A stretch of DNA of 34,408 nucleotides from Gallionellaceae bacterium (GTDB lineage Bacteria; Pseudomonadota; Gammaproteobacteria; Burkholderiales; Gallionellaceae), in assembly GCA_009773615.1 (NCBI GenBank), contig WSYA01000019.1:1-34408 (forward strand). The letters are read 5' to 3'. Below the pieces are notes generated by a model, which was given only the letters and a program-made list of their open reading frames with translations, made no database searches and was not told where the DNA came from. Shown here piece by piece: positions 8,064 to 19,082 of the stretch. Position numbers and translations under genes: made by a program. Position 1 is the first letter of the stretch. Each line of letters starts with the position of its first letter.

Positions 8064-9260
8064 ATGAATTCCGATCTAGACAAACTCCAGCCCTACCCTT
8101 TCCAAAAACTCGCCAAGCTGTTCGGAGAAGTCACGCCGAATACGGCGTTCAATCCGATCAGCTTGCACATCGGCGAACCCAAGCACACCACGCCACAATT
8201 CATCAAAGATGCGTTGGTCGCGAGCCTAGCCGGGCTGGCGAATTATCCCACAACCATCGGCAGCGACGCGCTGCGTAGCGCCATTGCAGACTGGCTGGCG
8301 CGCCGTTACAGCATCCCGACACCGGATGCAAAGACGCAAATCCTGCCGGTGAACGGCAGCCGCGAGGCGCTGTTCTCGTTCGCACAGGCGGTGATCGAAC
8401 GCAGCAAGAACGATCCTGCGGTGGTCTGCCCCAACCCGTTCTACCAAATCTACGAAGGCGCGGCTTTCCTCGCTGGAGCCACACCATACTTCCTCAACAC
8501 TTTGCCGGAAGACAACTTTGCGCTGAACTTCGCACAACTGCCGGAAGCAGTATGGCAGCGTACGCAGCTCATCTACGTGTGTTCGCCGGGCAACCCGAAT
8601 GGCCGAGTCATGCCGCTGACGGAGTGGAAGACGCTGTTCGAGATGAGCGACCGTTACGGCTTCGTCATCGCCTCGGACGAGTGCTATTCCGAAATTTACT
8701 TCGGCTCAGACAAGCCGATGGGTGCACTGCAAGCCGCACAGCAACTGGGGCGCGGCGACTACAATAATCTGATTGCGTTCTCCAGCCTATCCAAACGCTC
8801 CAACGTGCCGGGCTTGCGCTCTGGCTTTGTCGCGGGCGATGCCAAGATACTGCAAAAATTCGCGCTATACCGCACCTACCACGGCTGCGCCATGAACCCC
8901 GCTGTGCAGGCCGCGACCATCGCCGCTTGGAACGACGAAGCGCATGTCGCGGAAAATCGCCACCTGTATGCGGAAAAGTTCGCCAAGGTCATCGCCATGC
9001 TGGGTTCCGTGCTGCCCGTATCCAAGCCGGATGCAAGCTTCTACCTTTGGATCAGGACGCCCATCGCCGACACAGCCTTCGCGCAACAGCTCTACCGCGA
9101 CTATAATGTGTCCGTGTTGCCCGGCAGCTTCTTGGCCCGCGAAGTTCACGGAATCAACCCCGGCACAAATTTCATCCGTCTGGCACTGGTCGCCAATCTG
9201 GACGAGACGTTGGAAGCTGCACATCGCATTTCCAAATTTGTTGCTACATTCACCCCATGA
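8064..9260 (+). CDS. dapC: Succinyldiaminopimelate transaminase
   Basis: DapC is a PLP-dependent class I aminotransferase. It converts N-succinyl-2-amino-6-ketopimelate to N-succinyl-LL-diaminopimelate in lysine and peptidoglycan precursor synthesis. The 398-residue length fits the family. Visible marks are ISLHIGEPKH near the N-terminus, the substrate/PLP segments PVNGSREALFSFAQAV and CSPGNPNGRVMP, ASDECYSEIYF, the Schiff-base Lys244 in SSLSKRSN, and the arginine-containing C-terminal NFIRLALV. Assignment to DapC over other aminotransferases is strengthened by dapD and dapE a few kilobases downstream on the same strand. Its stop overlaps the start of the large restriction-modification gene by four bases (ATGA), so that gene is probably translated by coupling. 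Confidence 0.93.
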   Translation: MNSDLDKLQPYPFQKLAKLFGEVTPNTAFNPISLHIGEPKHTTPQFIKDALVASLAGLANYPTTIGSDALRSAIADWLARRYSIPTPDAKTQILPVNGSREALFSFAQAVIERSKNDPAVVCPNPFYQIYEGAAFLAGATPYFLNTLPEDNFALNFAQLPEAVWQRTQLIYVCSPGNPNGRVMPLTEWKTLFEMSDRYGFVIASDECYSEIYFGSDKPMGALQAAQQLGRGDYNNLIAFSSLSKRSNVPGLRSGFVAGDAKILQKFALYRTYHGCAMNPAVQAATIAAWNDEAHVAENRHLYAEKFAKVIAMLGSVLPVSKPDASFYLWIRTPIADTAFAQQLYRDYNVSVLPGSFLAREVHGINPGTNFIRLALVANLDETLEAAHRISKFVATFTP

Positions 9261-12200
9261 CCCAAGACCTCTTCCCGCAACACTGGCTCACCAATACACT
9301 TTTTGATGACGGCTTCATCACTCAAAAATCGAGCGAGCTTGCGGGCAAGCTCAATCCCTATGATTTAGAGGCATGGCTAAAAGAACATTTCGATGCGCAC
9401 GCGCTCGCCGCCCGCAACGAAGCGCAACTCGAAGAAAAATTTATCGCCCCCCTGTTAGCTCAATTAGGTTGGGCTAAAGCCTACCAAGTAGGCATTACCG
9501 TACAGGGTAAGTTTGCCAAACCCGACTACTGCTTGCTACTGAAACCGGAAGATGAAAACAAGCTGATCGCCTGTAAAGATCATGCCCTCATCACCGCGAT
9601 CTGCGAATCGAAAGCGTGGGACAAAACTCTCGATACCGGCAAAGCCGATCGCAAAAATAATCCGCACCACCAGCTTCAAGACTACCTCAGTACCTTGCGC
9701 GTGCGCTTTGGATTCTTAACCAACGGCCGCATCTGGCGGGTATACGACACCGACAAAATAACCGCCAAGAAAACCTTCATCGAGTTTGATTTGGAGAAGC
9801 TGTGGTCGCTGGAAAACGCCCCTGAAAAAGCGTGGGGCTTGGCCTTATTTGCCTTTTTCTTTGGCCGCGACACCTACATTCAGCCCACCGGAAAAACCAG
9901 CGCCATTCAACAGGCCATCACCGCCTCGAATGACTTCACGCTGGCGGTGGAAGAAAACCTCAAGGCCGTCATCTACGGATACGCTGGCGAAGATTCACTG
10001 TTCGAAATCATGGGGCGCGCCATTCAAAAAGCCAACCCCAAATCCAGCCTCGCTGATGTGTACGAAAACAGTGTCGTGCTGTTATTTCGCTTGCTGTTCG
10101 TCGTCTATTTTGAAGACAAAAACCATGCCCTGTTGAGCAAACACCCGTTCTACAAGCACTACAGCCTGAGCCACATTTTTGAGGCACTGCGCAACCAATC
10201 CGCCGGGCGCGACGTTTTACATGACGGCATATATGCCCTCAAGCAACTGTTTGAAATGCTCGACGAAGGTGCCGAGGACATCGACATCCCGCTGTTTAAT
10301 GGCGGCCTGTTTGACCCAGCACGAGCGCCCTTGTTGCTCACGCCAAAAATTTTCGATAACGCCACTCTGCGCACCCTGCTGGAAAAGCTGCTCTATAAAA
10401 CCAGCCGTGGCACGACCCTGTTCGATACGCGGCGCGATTTCAAAAACATGAGCGTCACCCACTTGGGGCGCATCTACGAAGGCTTGCTGGAATTCCGTTT
10501 TGAGCGCGCCACCGAAACCGCCGTCTATCTCGAATACGAAAGCAGCACCACCAAAGGCAAAACTGTTGAAGCGTATTTTGACAGCTACGATCTCGCCAAC
10601 ATCCGCAAAGAAAAAAGCTACCGTGCCTGGCGTGAAACCGCTATCAAAAAAGGCGATGTGTATCTCAAGAGCGCCAGCAACTCGCGCAAGACCACGGCCA
10701 GTTACTACACGCCACCGTCCTTATCGCAGCCGCTGGTTAAAGCAGCCATCGACCACGCCACTCAAGCTGGCAAAAAGTTTACCGAACTCAAAATTCTCGA
10801 CAACGCCTGTGGCAGCGGACATTTTCTAGTCGAGGCACTGGGCTATCTCACCGACTTAGCACTGGAGCGGCTGGAACACGATGCCGACTTGCAGCAACTG
10901 GTCGCAGAAGAGCGCACCAAAATCACCGAGCAACTGCATTTTCTCAATCTCGACTACGTCCCAGAAGACGCGCAAATCCTCAAGCGCGCCCTGCTCAAAC
11001 GCTGTATTTTCGGTGTGGACTTAAACCCCTTCGCGGTGGAATTGGCGCGATTGTCACTGTGGATGGACAGCTTCATCTTCGGCACACCGCTGTCCTTCAT
11101 CGAGCACCACGTTCAACTTGGCAACTCTTTGATGGGCGCGACCGTGCAAGACTTCATCAACTACAACGCTGTTGAAGTCGCACAGAACGATTTGTTTGTG
11201 GACAACCTCGGCGCACGCTTTGACGAACTGCGCAGCGTGATGCAAGAGCTAGATGCCATGCGCGACACCACCGCAGTTGAAGTGGAACAATCCAAACGCC
11301 TGTGGAAAAACACCATTGCGCCCAAGCTCAATCTGCTGTCGCGGGCGCTCAGTTTTATTTGCACCCGCCGCGCCATGCTGGCCGAAGGCGACAGCAAAGC
11401 CTGCCAAGTACTGGATAAAACGCCTGATCTAATCTCGCAATTGTTTGACGAAAACAAAAACAAAACAGCCCCACTGAAACAGGTAGAAAGCTACGCCGCG
11501 CGCTACCGCTTCTTTCACTATGAAGTCGCATTCCCCGAAGCCTTCGCACGCGAGAAAAAAGGTTTTGACATCATCGTGGGCAATCCGCCGTGGGATAGAA
11601 CAAAGTTCACTGATTTTGACTTTTTCCCGCAATACCACAGCAACTACCGTAGCCTGAAAAACACCGAAAAAGCCACCGTACAAAAGCGCTTGCTGGAAAG
11701 CGAACACATCGCTGCCGCCTATCAGGCTGCACAGAGCGATATGGAAGTGGCCGACGATTACTACACCGCCGCCTTCCCGCTCAACAAAGGCGCGGGCGAC
11801 GGCAATCTGTTTCGTTTATTTGTCGAGCGCAATCTGAGCCTGCTCGCCCCCGGCGGCAGCCTCAATTACGTGTTGCCCAGCGCACTGATGTTTGAAGAAG
11901 GCTCAACGATTTTGCGCAAGCATATTTTTACGCACTGCCAGATGCCATTTTTCTGGGGCTTTGAAAATCGTAACGGCATTTTTCCCGACGTGGATTCGCG
12001 TTATAAATTTGCCTTGATGCAGGTGGTGAATAGCAAGCCGAATACTAAAAATGTAGGGTGGATAAGCGATAGCACATCCACGGACATTCAGGCTCCGGCG
12101 CTCGTTGATGGATGCGCTACGCTTATCCACCCTACACAGATTGCTGGAGCTGGGGAGATGATTGACACCGCCTTTTACTTGCTCGATGCCGCCGAATTGA

Positions 12201-13186
12201 ACGAACCGGCGCGCCACGTCCTATATCCGCTCACCACACTCAAAGCCTTGTCACCCCAACATTGGGCGCTGATGGAATTGCGCGACAATGCGGATTTGGC
12301 GATCTTGCAAAAATGCTACACGGCATTCCCTGCATTGTCAGAAAACTGGCTAGATTTTCGTCGGGAATTACATACTACTGACGACAAAGAATTGTTCAAG
12401 GAACATGCCGCTGCGGGCGATTTACCTTTGTTTGAAGGCAAGATGATTTGGCAATACAGCCATGTATTGGATACGCCGCAATACTGGCTGGATGCCAGCG
12501 CGTTTGATTCTTGGATGAAGAGCAAAGAACTATATCGTATGGCGCAAGATTTGGGCGTCAATAAGAATGAAGCCAGTAAACATGAAGCTGCGATACGTTA
12601 TGACCGCGAGTTTTTGCATCTTGCTTTTCGCAAAATTGCCAGTGATACCAATGAACGTACTTTGGTTTTTGCTTTGCTGCCAAAACAGTGTGGGACAGTG
12701 GATAGTATGTTTTCAAATATTCCGAAATACTATGCCATGGATGAAAACAGCGCTGTAACAACACGAGCTGTTTCACCATTGCGTTTGTTGTTTGCATTGG
12801 CCTGTTTCAACAGCTTGACGGTAGATTGGTTAGCGCGTTTTATGATTCAAATTAACGTCAATAAAACGTATTTATCGCGCTTGCCAATGCCGCAACCCAG
12901 CGACGACGAGATTCGCGGCAACGCCGACTACGCGCAGCTCGCCAAGAACGCGCTGCTATTGAGCCTCGCCGCCAATTGGGACGACTTCGCCGAACTCGCG
13001 CCACTATTTGACGTGCAGCCATCAGACCTGCCGCAAACCGCCAAAGCCCAAGACATGCTGCGTGCGCAAAACGACAAATTGGTCGCCCGGCTTTACGGCA
13101 TCAACGATGCAGAACTCGCCCACTTGCTGCAAAGCTTTAAGGTGATGGCAAACAAACGCCCCGAGTATTTAACGCTGCTGCAATGA
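9257..13186 (+). CDS. Type IIG-like restriction endonuclease/N6-adenine methyltransferase fusion
   Basis: This 1309-residue single-chain protein appears to carry both cleavage and modification functions. The N-terminus has EEKFIAPLLAQLGW (about 59-72) and a PD-(D/E)xK nuclease core: Pro-Asp90, then Glu117-Ser-Lys119. The methyltransferase part has motif I NACGSGHFL (516-524) and the amino-methyltransferase motif IV NPPW (776-779), separated by a long helical insertion as in Eco57I-type proteins. The C-terminal ~450 residues should hold target recognition. It starts inside the dapC stop codon, and a Fic gene follows 10 bp after its end. A palindromic repeat has inserted in frame at 12052-12136, adding roughly residues 932-960 without breaking the frame. 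A BREX PglX-type methylase is less likely because the nuclease motif is present and no brx genes are nearby. The recognition site is unknown. Confidence 0.85.
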   Translation: MTQDLFPQHWLTNTLFDDGFITQKSSELAGKLNPYDLEAWLKEHFDAHALAARNEAQLEEKFIAPLLAQLGWAKAYQVGITVQGKFAKPDYCLLLKPEDENKLIACKDHALITAICESKAWDKTLDTGKADRKNNPHHQLQDYLSTLRVRFGFLTNGRIWRVYDTDKITAKKTFIEFDLEKLWSLENAPEKAWGLALFAFFFGRDTYIQPTGKTSAIQQAITASNDFTLAVEENLKAVIYGYAGEDSLFEIMGRAIQKANPKSSLADVYENSVVLLFRLLFVVYFEDKNHALLSKHPFYKHYSLSHIFEALRNQSAGRDVLHDGIYALKQLFEMLDEGAEDIDIPLFNGGLFDPARAPLLLTPKIFDNATLRTLLEKLLYKTSRGTTLFDTRRDFKNMSVTHLGRIYEGLLEFRFERATETAVYLEYESSTTKGKTVEAYFDSYDLANIRKEKSYRAWRETAIKKGDVYLKSASNSRKTTASYYTPPSLSQPLVKAAIDHATQAGKKFTELKILDNACGSGHFLVEALGYLTDLALERLEHDADLQQLVAEERTKITEQLHFLNLDYVPEDAQILKRALLKRCIFGVDLNPFAVELARLSLWMDSFIFGTPLSFIEHHVQLGNSLMGATVQDFINYNAVEVAQNDLFVDNLGARFDELRSVMQELDAMRDTTAVEVEQSKRLWKNTIAPKLNLLSRALSFICTRRAMLAEGDSKACQVLDKTPDLISQLFDENKNKTAPLKQVESYAARYRFFHYEVAFPEAFAREKKGFDIIVGNPPWDRTKFTDFDFFPQYHSNYRSLKNTEKATVQKRLLESEHIAAAYQAAQSDMEVADDYYTAAFPLNKGAGDGNLFRLFVERNLSLLAPGGSLNYVLPSALMFEEGSTILRKHIFTHCQMPFFWGFENRNGIFPDVDSRYKFALMQVVNSKPNTKNVGWISDSTSTDIQAPALVDGCATLIHPTQIAGAGEMIDTAFYLLDAAELNEPARHVLYPLTTLKALSPQHWALMELRDNADLAILQKCYTAFPALSENWLDFRRELHTTDDKELFKEHAAAGDLPLFEGKMIWQYSHVLDTPQYWLDASAFDSWMKSKELYRMAQDLGVNKNEASKHEAAIRYDREFLHLAFRKIASDTNERTLVFALLPKQCGTVDSMFSNIPKYYAMDENSAVTTRAVSPLRLLFALACFNSLTVDWLARFMIQINVNKTYLSRLPMPQPSDDEIRGNADYAQLAKNALLLSLAANWDDFAELAPLFDVQPSDLPQTAKAQDMLRAQNDKLVARLYGINDAELAHLLQSFKVMANKRPEYLTLLQ
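12052..12136. repeat. Palindromic (REP-like) element inserted in frame in a coding sequence
   Basis: A perfect 17-bp inverted repeat lies at 12052-12068 (TGTAGGGTGGATAAGCG) and 12120-12136. Pairing continues imperfectly inward for about ten more bases to a loop of roughly 30 nt. The element contributes a stretch beginning VGWISDS and ending ATLIHPTQ to the large restriction-modification protein without a stop codon. Its arms resemble those of the repeats at 31659-31748 and 34168-34192 (GTnGGnT.AGCG pattern), which lie between genes. Confidence 0.85.
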
Positions 13187-13196
13187 ACGAAAAAAG

Positions 13197-14243
13197 ATGA
13201 ACACGCTACGCCTTTTTACTGCCAAAGATTTTTCTGTTTCCGCCAGCACGTCTTGGTATCTCGCCGAGCTGGGTGAGTTTCGCGGTAAGCAGGAACTCTA
13301 TACACAGCAGTCTCCGCAACGGCTCAAAACCTTGCGCGAGCATGCGTTGATTGAAAGTGCAGTTTCTTCCAACCGCATCGAAGGTGTATCGGTCGATCCA
13401 TCGCGGGTGCGCGATGTTCTGGTTGCACCGAAACCTTTATTTCGCGACCGCGATGAGGAGGAGGTGCGCGGTTATCGCGATGCGTTGAAGCTCATTCACG
13501 ATGGGGCTGCGCATATGCCGGTGAGCGAAGCGACAATACACGAGTTGCACCGGCTGGCACGCGGGCAAATCTGGGATGCGGGAACGTACAAGGAAAAAGA
13601 CGGTGACATTATTGAACGCTATGCAGACGGTCGCGAACGAGTGCGTTTCCGCCCGGTATCTGCGGCAGATACGCCGCTAGCCACGGCGAGTCTGGTTGCC
13701 GATTGGCAGCATTGTCTTGATGATCGCTGGGTGCATCCGCTGATTGCGATGGCGGCATTCAATCTGGATTTTCTGTGCATTCACCCTTTCCGCGATGGCA
13801 ACGGGCGTGTATCGCGGCTGGTGCTTTTGCTTCAGTGTTACCAATTGGGTTATGAGGTGGGACGTTACATTAGCCTAGAGCGTTTGATTGAGGAAAACAA
13901 AGATCGCTATTACGAAACGCTGGAGCAGAGTTCGCAGGGGTGGCATGAGGGCAAGCATAATCCGTGGCCTTACATCAACTATGTGTTGTCCATACTTAAA
14001 TTGGCTTATCGCGAATTTGCCGAGCGCGTGGGCGAAGTGAAAGCGCCGCGAGGTTCAAAAACAGATTTGGTGTTGGCGGCCATTAGCCGCTTCACCGATG
14101 AGTTCACGGTGGCGCAGTTGGAGCAGACTTGTCACGGTGTGAGTAAGGATATGATCCGCCGTGTTTTGCGAGAGCAGCAAAGCGCGCAGCAGGTTGAATG
14201 CCAAGGTCGCGGGCCTGCGGCGCGGTGGAAAAAGAAAGGGTAA
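13197..14243 (+). CDS. Fic-domain protein (probable AMP/NMP transferase)
   Basis: Fic enzymes usually transfer AMP from ATP to hydroxyl side chains of target proteins. The 348-residue protein has an N-terminal Fic_N-like region and the catalytic motif HPFRDGNGR (196-204) with all key residues (His196, Asp/Asn/Arg). A (S/T)xxxE(G/N) inhibitory helix motif is visible at Ser58-Glu62-Gly63 (SNRIEG). This makes it a class II Fic protein with intramolecular autoinhibition. The last ~80 residues look like a winged-helix DNA-binding region. It starts 10 bp after the large restriction-modification gene and so is probably co-transcribed with it. Such Fic proteins are often seen in defence or mobile gene neighbourhoods, but the target here is unknown. 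Confidence 0.92.
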   Translation: MNTLRLFTAKDFSVSASTSWYLAELGEFRGKQELYTQQSPQRLKTLREHALIESAVSSNRIEGVSVDPSRVRDVLVAPKPLFRDRDEEEVRGYRDALKLIHDGAAHMPVSEATIHELHRLARGQIWDAGTYKEKDGDIIERYADGRERVRFRPVSAADTPLATASLVADWQHCLDDRWVHPLIAMAAFNLDFLCIHPFRDGNGRVSRLVLLLQCYQLGYEVGRYISLERLIEENKDRYYETLEQSSQGWHEGKHNPWPYINYVLSILKLAYREFAERVGEVKAPRGSKTDLVLAAISRFTDEFTVAQLEQTCHGVSKDMIRRVLREQQSAQQVECQGRGPAARWKKKG

Positions 14244-14264
14244 TTACCTTTTAGTAAGGGTAAT
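14243..14264 (+). terminator. Hairpin after the fic gene
   Basis: ATTACC (14243-14248) pairs with GGTAAT (14259-14264), with two further A-T pairs inside, directly at the fic stop codon. No T-run follows, so it is only a weak candidate for transcript termination. Confidence 0.22.
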
Positions 14265-14307
14265 AGTGGGGGTAGTAAGTGCGGCAGCCAAAAAATCATT
14301 TGGCCGT

Positions 14308-14486
14308 TAAACCCGAATAATTCATTAGGTTGTCATTCCGGCGAAGGCCGAAATCTAGACAATTAGAAATTTCTCGCGCAGGGGAGCCAACACTATGGCT
14401 TTGTCTGCTTCGCAGAGTATTTTTTTGACTGGATTCCGGCCTGCGCCGGAATGACGTGATTTTTGCTAATGAGTTATCCGGGTTTA
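14308..14486. repeat. MITE-like nested inverted-repeat element upstream of dapD
   Basis: This element of about 179 bp fills most of the 355-bp gap between fic and dapD. The outer arms are 14308-14328 and 14466-14486, 21 bp each and complementary at 19 positions (core TAAACCCG...TCATTAG). Inner arms 14332-14356 and 14431-14455 (GTCATTCCGGCG...) match at 22 of 25 positions. The centre (about 14357-14430) shows no gene. Size, nested terminal repeats and lack of coding capacity fit a non-autonomous miniature element. Its right arm ends where the -35 region of the dapD promoter should be. Confidence 0.8.
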
Positions 14487-14512
14487 TGTTGAAAGCCGCG
14501 TAAGGCTATAAT
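14484..14512 (+). promoter_or_regulatory. Candidate promoter for dapD
   Basis: A perfect -10 TATAAT lies at 14507-14512. A consensus -35 is not seen: the hexamer at 17 bp spacing is TTATGT (14484-14489), which overlaps the end of the MITE-like element, and TTGAAA at 14489-14494 is too close. The leader to the dapD ATG is about 80 nt. Confidence 0.45.
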
Positions 14513-14598
14513 GCGCGCCGTTTTCGCCATTCGCGGAATAACTAAATTCTAAACGCCACACAACATTCACTTTTAAATTTAACCGTCAGGAAACCACC

Positions 14599-15420
14599 AT
14601 GCCGCAATTGCAAGCCATCATCGAAGAAGCCTTTGAACGCCGTGCCGACATCACTCCACGCAACGTGGATGCACAACTGAAGGAAGCCATCAATACCGTT
14701 ATCGAATATCTCGATCAGGGCAAGCTGCGCGTGGCCGAAAAAATCAACGGCCAATGGGTCACCCATCAATGGCTGAAGAAAGCCGTGCTGCTGTCTTTCC
14801 GCATCGAAGACAACGCCTTCATCAAAGGCGGTTTCACCAATTACTTCGACAAAGTGCCTTCCAAATTTGCCGACTACAACTCCAAAGAATTCCGCGAGGG
14901 CGGCTTCCGCGTGGTGCCTCCTGCCGCCGCGCGCCGTGGCGCATACATCGCCAAGAACGTGGTGCTGATGCCTTCTTACTGCAACATCGGCGCTTATGTC
15001 GATGAAGGCACCATGGTAGACACTTGGGCCACCGTCGGCTCCTGCGCACAGATCGGCAAGAACGTTCACCTCTCCGGCGGCGTCGGTATCGGCGGCGTGC
15101 TGGAACCCGTGCAAGCAAATCCCACTATCATCGAAGACAACTGCTTCATCGGCGCACGTTCGGAAGTCGTCGAGGGCGTGATCGTGGAAGAAGGCTCGGT
15201 CATTTCGATGGGCGTGTTCATCGGTCAGAGCACCAAGATCCTCGACCGCGAAACCGGTGAAATTCATTTCGGTCGCGTACCTGCCGGCTCGGTGGTGGTC
15301 AGCGGCAGCATGCCTTCCAAAGACGGCAAGTACAGCCTGTACTGCGCGGTGATCGTGAAGAAGGTGGATGCCAAGACTTTGGGTAAGACCGGTATCAATG
15401 AGTTGTTGAGAGGTATCTAA
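14599..15420 (+). CDS. dapD: 2,3,4,5-tetrahydropyridine-2,6-dicarboxylate N-succinyltransferase
   Basis: DapD adds a succinyl group from succinyl-CoA to tetrahydrodipicolinate, the first step of the succinylase branch to diaminopimelate. The 273-residue length matches the E. coli enzyme (274). An N-terminal helical domain ([13 protein letters not shown]...) precedes a left-handed beta-helix of hexapeptide repeats, seen as [47 protein letters not shown] and [12 protein letters not shown]. The C-terminus has the CoA-site region [22 protein letters not shown]. The ATG follows an AGGAAA ribosome site. It belongs with dapC upstream and dapE downstream. The restriction-modification/fic block and a MITE-like element now separate it from dapC. 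Confidence 0.97.
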   Translation: MPQLQAIIEEAFERRADITPRNVDAQLKEAINTVIEYLDQGKLRVAEKINGQWVTHQWLKKAVLLSFRIEDNAFIKGGFTNYFDKVPSKFADYNSKEFREGGFRVVPPAAARRGAYIAKNVVLMPSYCNIGAYVDEGTMVDTWATVGSCAQIGKNVHLSGGVGIGGVLEPVQANPTIIEDNCFIGARSEVVEGVIVEEGSVISMGVFIGQSTKILDRETGEIHFGRVPAGSVVVSGSMPSKDGKYSLYCAVIVKKVDAKTLGKTGINELLRGI

Positions 15421-15497
15421 GTCGTTAGTCGCTAGATGTTAGTCGTTAGTTAAAACCGCGAAGCGACAGCCTAACTACCGACTAACGACTACCGACT
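15420..15497. repeat. Imperfect dyad of AGTCGTTAGT units between dapD and pilU
   Basis: The gap holds repeated AGTCGTTAGTC-like units on the left (15420-15451) and their inverse ACTAACGACT-like units on the right (15473-15497). They form a large imperfect hairpin with a GC-rich loop. There is no T-run. It may be a small palindromic repeat or an mRNA-processing structure between the two genes. Confidence 0.6.
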
Positions 15498-15513
15498 GCT
15501 TTAAGGACAAACC

Positions 15514-16680
15514 ATGATCATCACGCCTCTGTTGCAACTAGCTGCCGACAAAAAAGCCTCCGATTTGTTCTTCTCGGTCGGCGCGCCGATCAACGTCAAG
15601 ATCGACGGCATTGCTATGCCGATCAACGCACAGAATCTGGATGCGGATACCGTCAAGCGCATCGCCTACGAAATGATGACCGAGCATCAGATCACCGAGT
15701 TCGAGTTGCACATGGAAATGAACTTTTCTTTCCGTGTCCCTACCATCGGTAATTTTCGCGTCAACGTCTTCCGCCAGCGCGGCGATGTTGCCATCGTGAT
15801 CCGCTATGTGCGGGGACAGATTCTCAATGTGGAAGACCTGAACCTGCCGCCGGTGTTGGCAGAACTCATCATGGAAAAGCGCGGACTGGTGCTGGTAGTG
15901 GGAGCGACGGGTTCGGGCAAGTCCTCGACTCTGGCCGCCATGATCGAGCATCGCAACACCACGCGCAGCGGACACATTCTCACCATCGAAGACCCAATCG
16001 AATACATTTTCAAACACAATAAATCCATCGTAAACCAGCGCGAAATCGGCACGGATACGGTCGACTACGGCAGCGCGTTGATCAGCGCGATGCGCGAAGC
16101 GCCGGACGTGCTGATGATCGGCGAGATTCGCGACCGCGATACATTGAAGCACGCCCTGATCTTCGCGCAGACCGGCCACCTGTGCCTCTCCACACTGCAT
16201 GCCAACAACAGTTATCACGCGCTGAACCGCATCGTGAATTTCTTCCCCTACGATGCGCGCCAAAGCGTGTTGTCGGACTTGTCCATGTGCTTGCGCGCAG
16301 TAATTTCGCAGCGCCTGATCCGCAACAGCCAGGGCAAACTGGTACCGGCGGTTGAGGTGTTGCTAAATTCGGCGCTCATCGCCGACCTCATCAAAACCGA
16401 CCAGATCGACCAGATTCGCGAAGCCATGGAGCAAAGCGTATCGCCCGGCGCCCAGACTTTCGAGCAAGCGCTATATAAACTGTTCAAGTCCGGCCTCATC
16501 ACCAAAGAAGAAGCGCTGCGCAACGCCGACTCAGCCAGCAATCTTTCTTCGCTGATCGATTACTCACAAACCACGCAGATGAAAGCGTTCGAGCCTGCCG
16601 CCCTTGCTTTAGCCCAAGCAGGAACCCAGGCTTCCCCTGCCGATAGCAAATTCGACGGCATCAAACTTAATCTTGAATAG
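15514..16680 (+). CDS. pilU: Type IV pilus retraction ATPase PilU
   Basis: PilU is a hexameric cytoplasmic ATPase that works with PilT in type IV pilus retraction and twitching motility. The 388-residue protein has the N-terminal PAS-like domain with KKASDLFFSVGAP, Walker A GATGSGKSS (130-138), the Asp box with TIEDPIEY, Walker B LMIGEIRDRDT and the His box GHLCLSTLHANN. That last segment and the C-terminal extension past residue 345 favour PilU over PilT. An AAGGA ribosome site precedes the ATG. No pilT lies next to it, which is unusual since the two are often adjacent; here it sits inside a dap gene cluster. The ArsC-like gene begins within a few bases of its stop. Confidence 0.9.
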   Translation: MIITPLLQLAADKKASDLFFSVGAPINVKIDGIAMPINAQNLDADTVKRIAYEMMTEHQITEFELHMEMNFSFRVPTIGNFRVNVFRQRGDVAIVIRYVRGQILNVEDLNLPPVLAELIMEKRGLVLVVGATGSGKSSTLAAMIEHRNTTRSGHILTIEDPIEYIFKHNKSIVNQREIGTDTVDYGSALISAMREAPDVLMIGEIRDRDTLKHALIFAQTGHLCLSTLHANNSYHALNRIVNFFPYDARQSVLSDLSMCLRAVISQRLIRNSQGKLVPAVEVLLNSALIADLIKTDQIDQIREAMEQSVSPGAQTFEQALYKLFKSGLITKEEALRNADSASNLSSLIDYSQTTQMKAFEPAALALAQAGTQASPADSKFDGIKLNLE

Positions 16681-16684
16681 CACT

Positions 16685-19079
<2,395 letters not shown>

Positions 19080-19082
19080 ACC

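Noticed and set aside
9257..13186. BREX PglX methyltransferase
   Set aside because: An N-terminal PD-(D/E)xK nuclease core is visible and no other BREX genes lie in the window.
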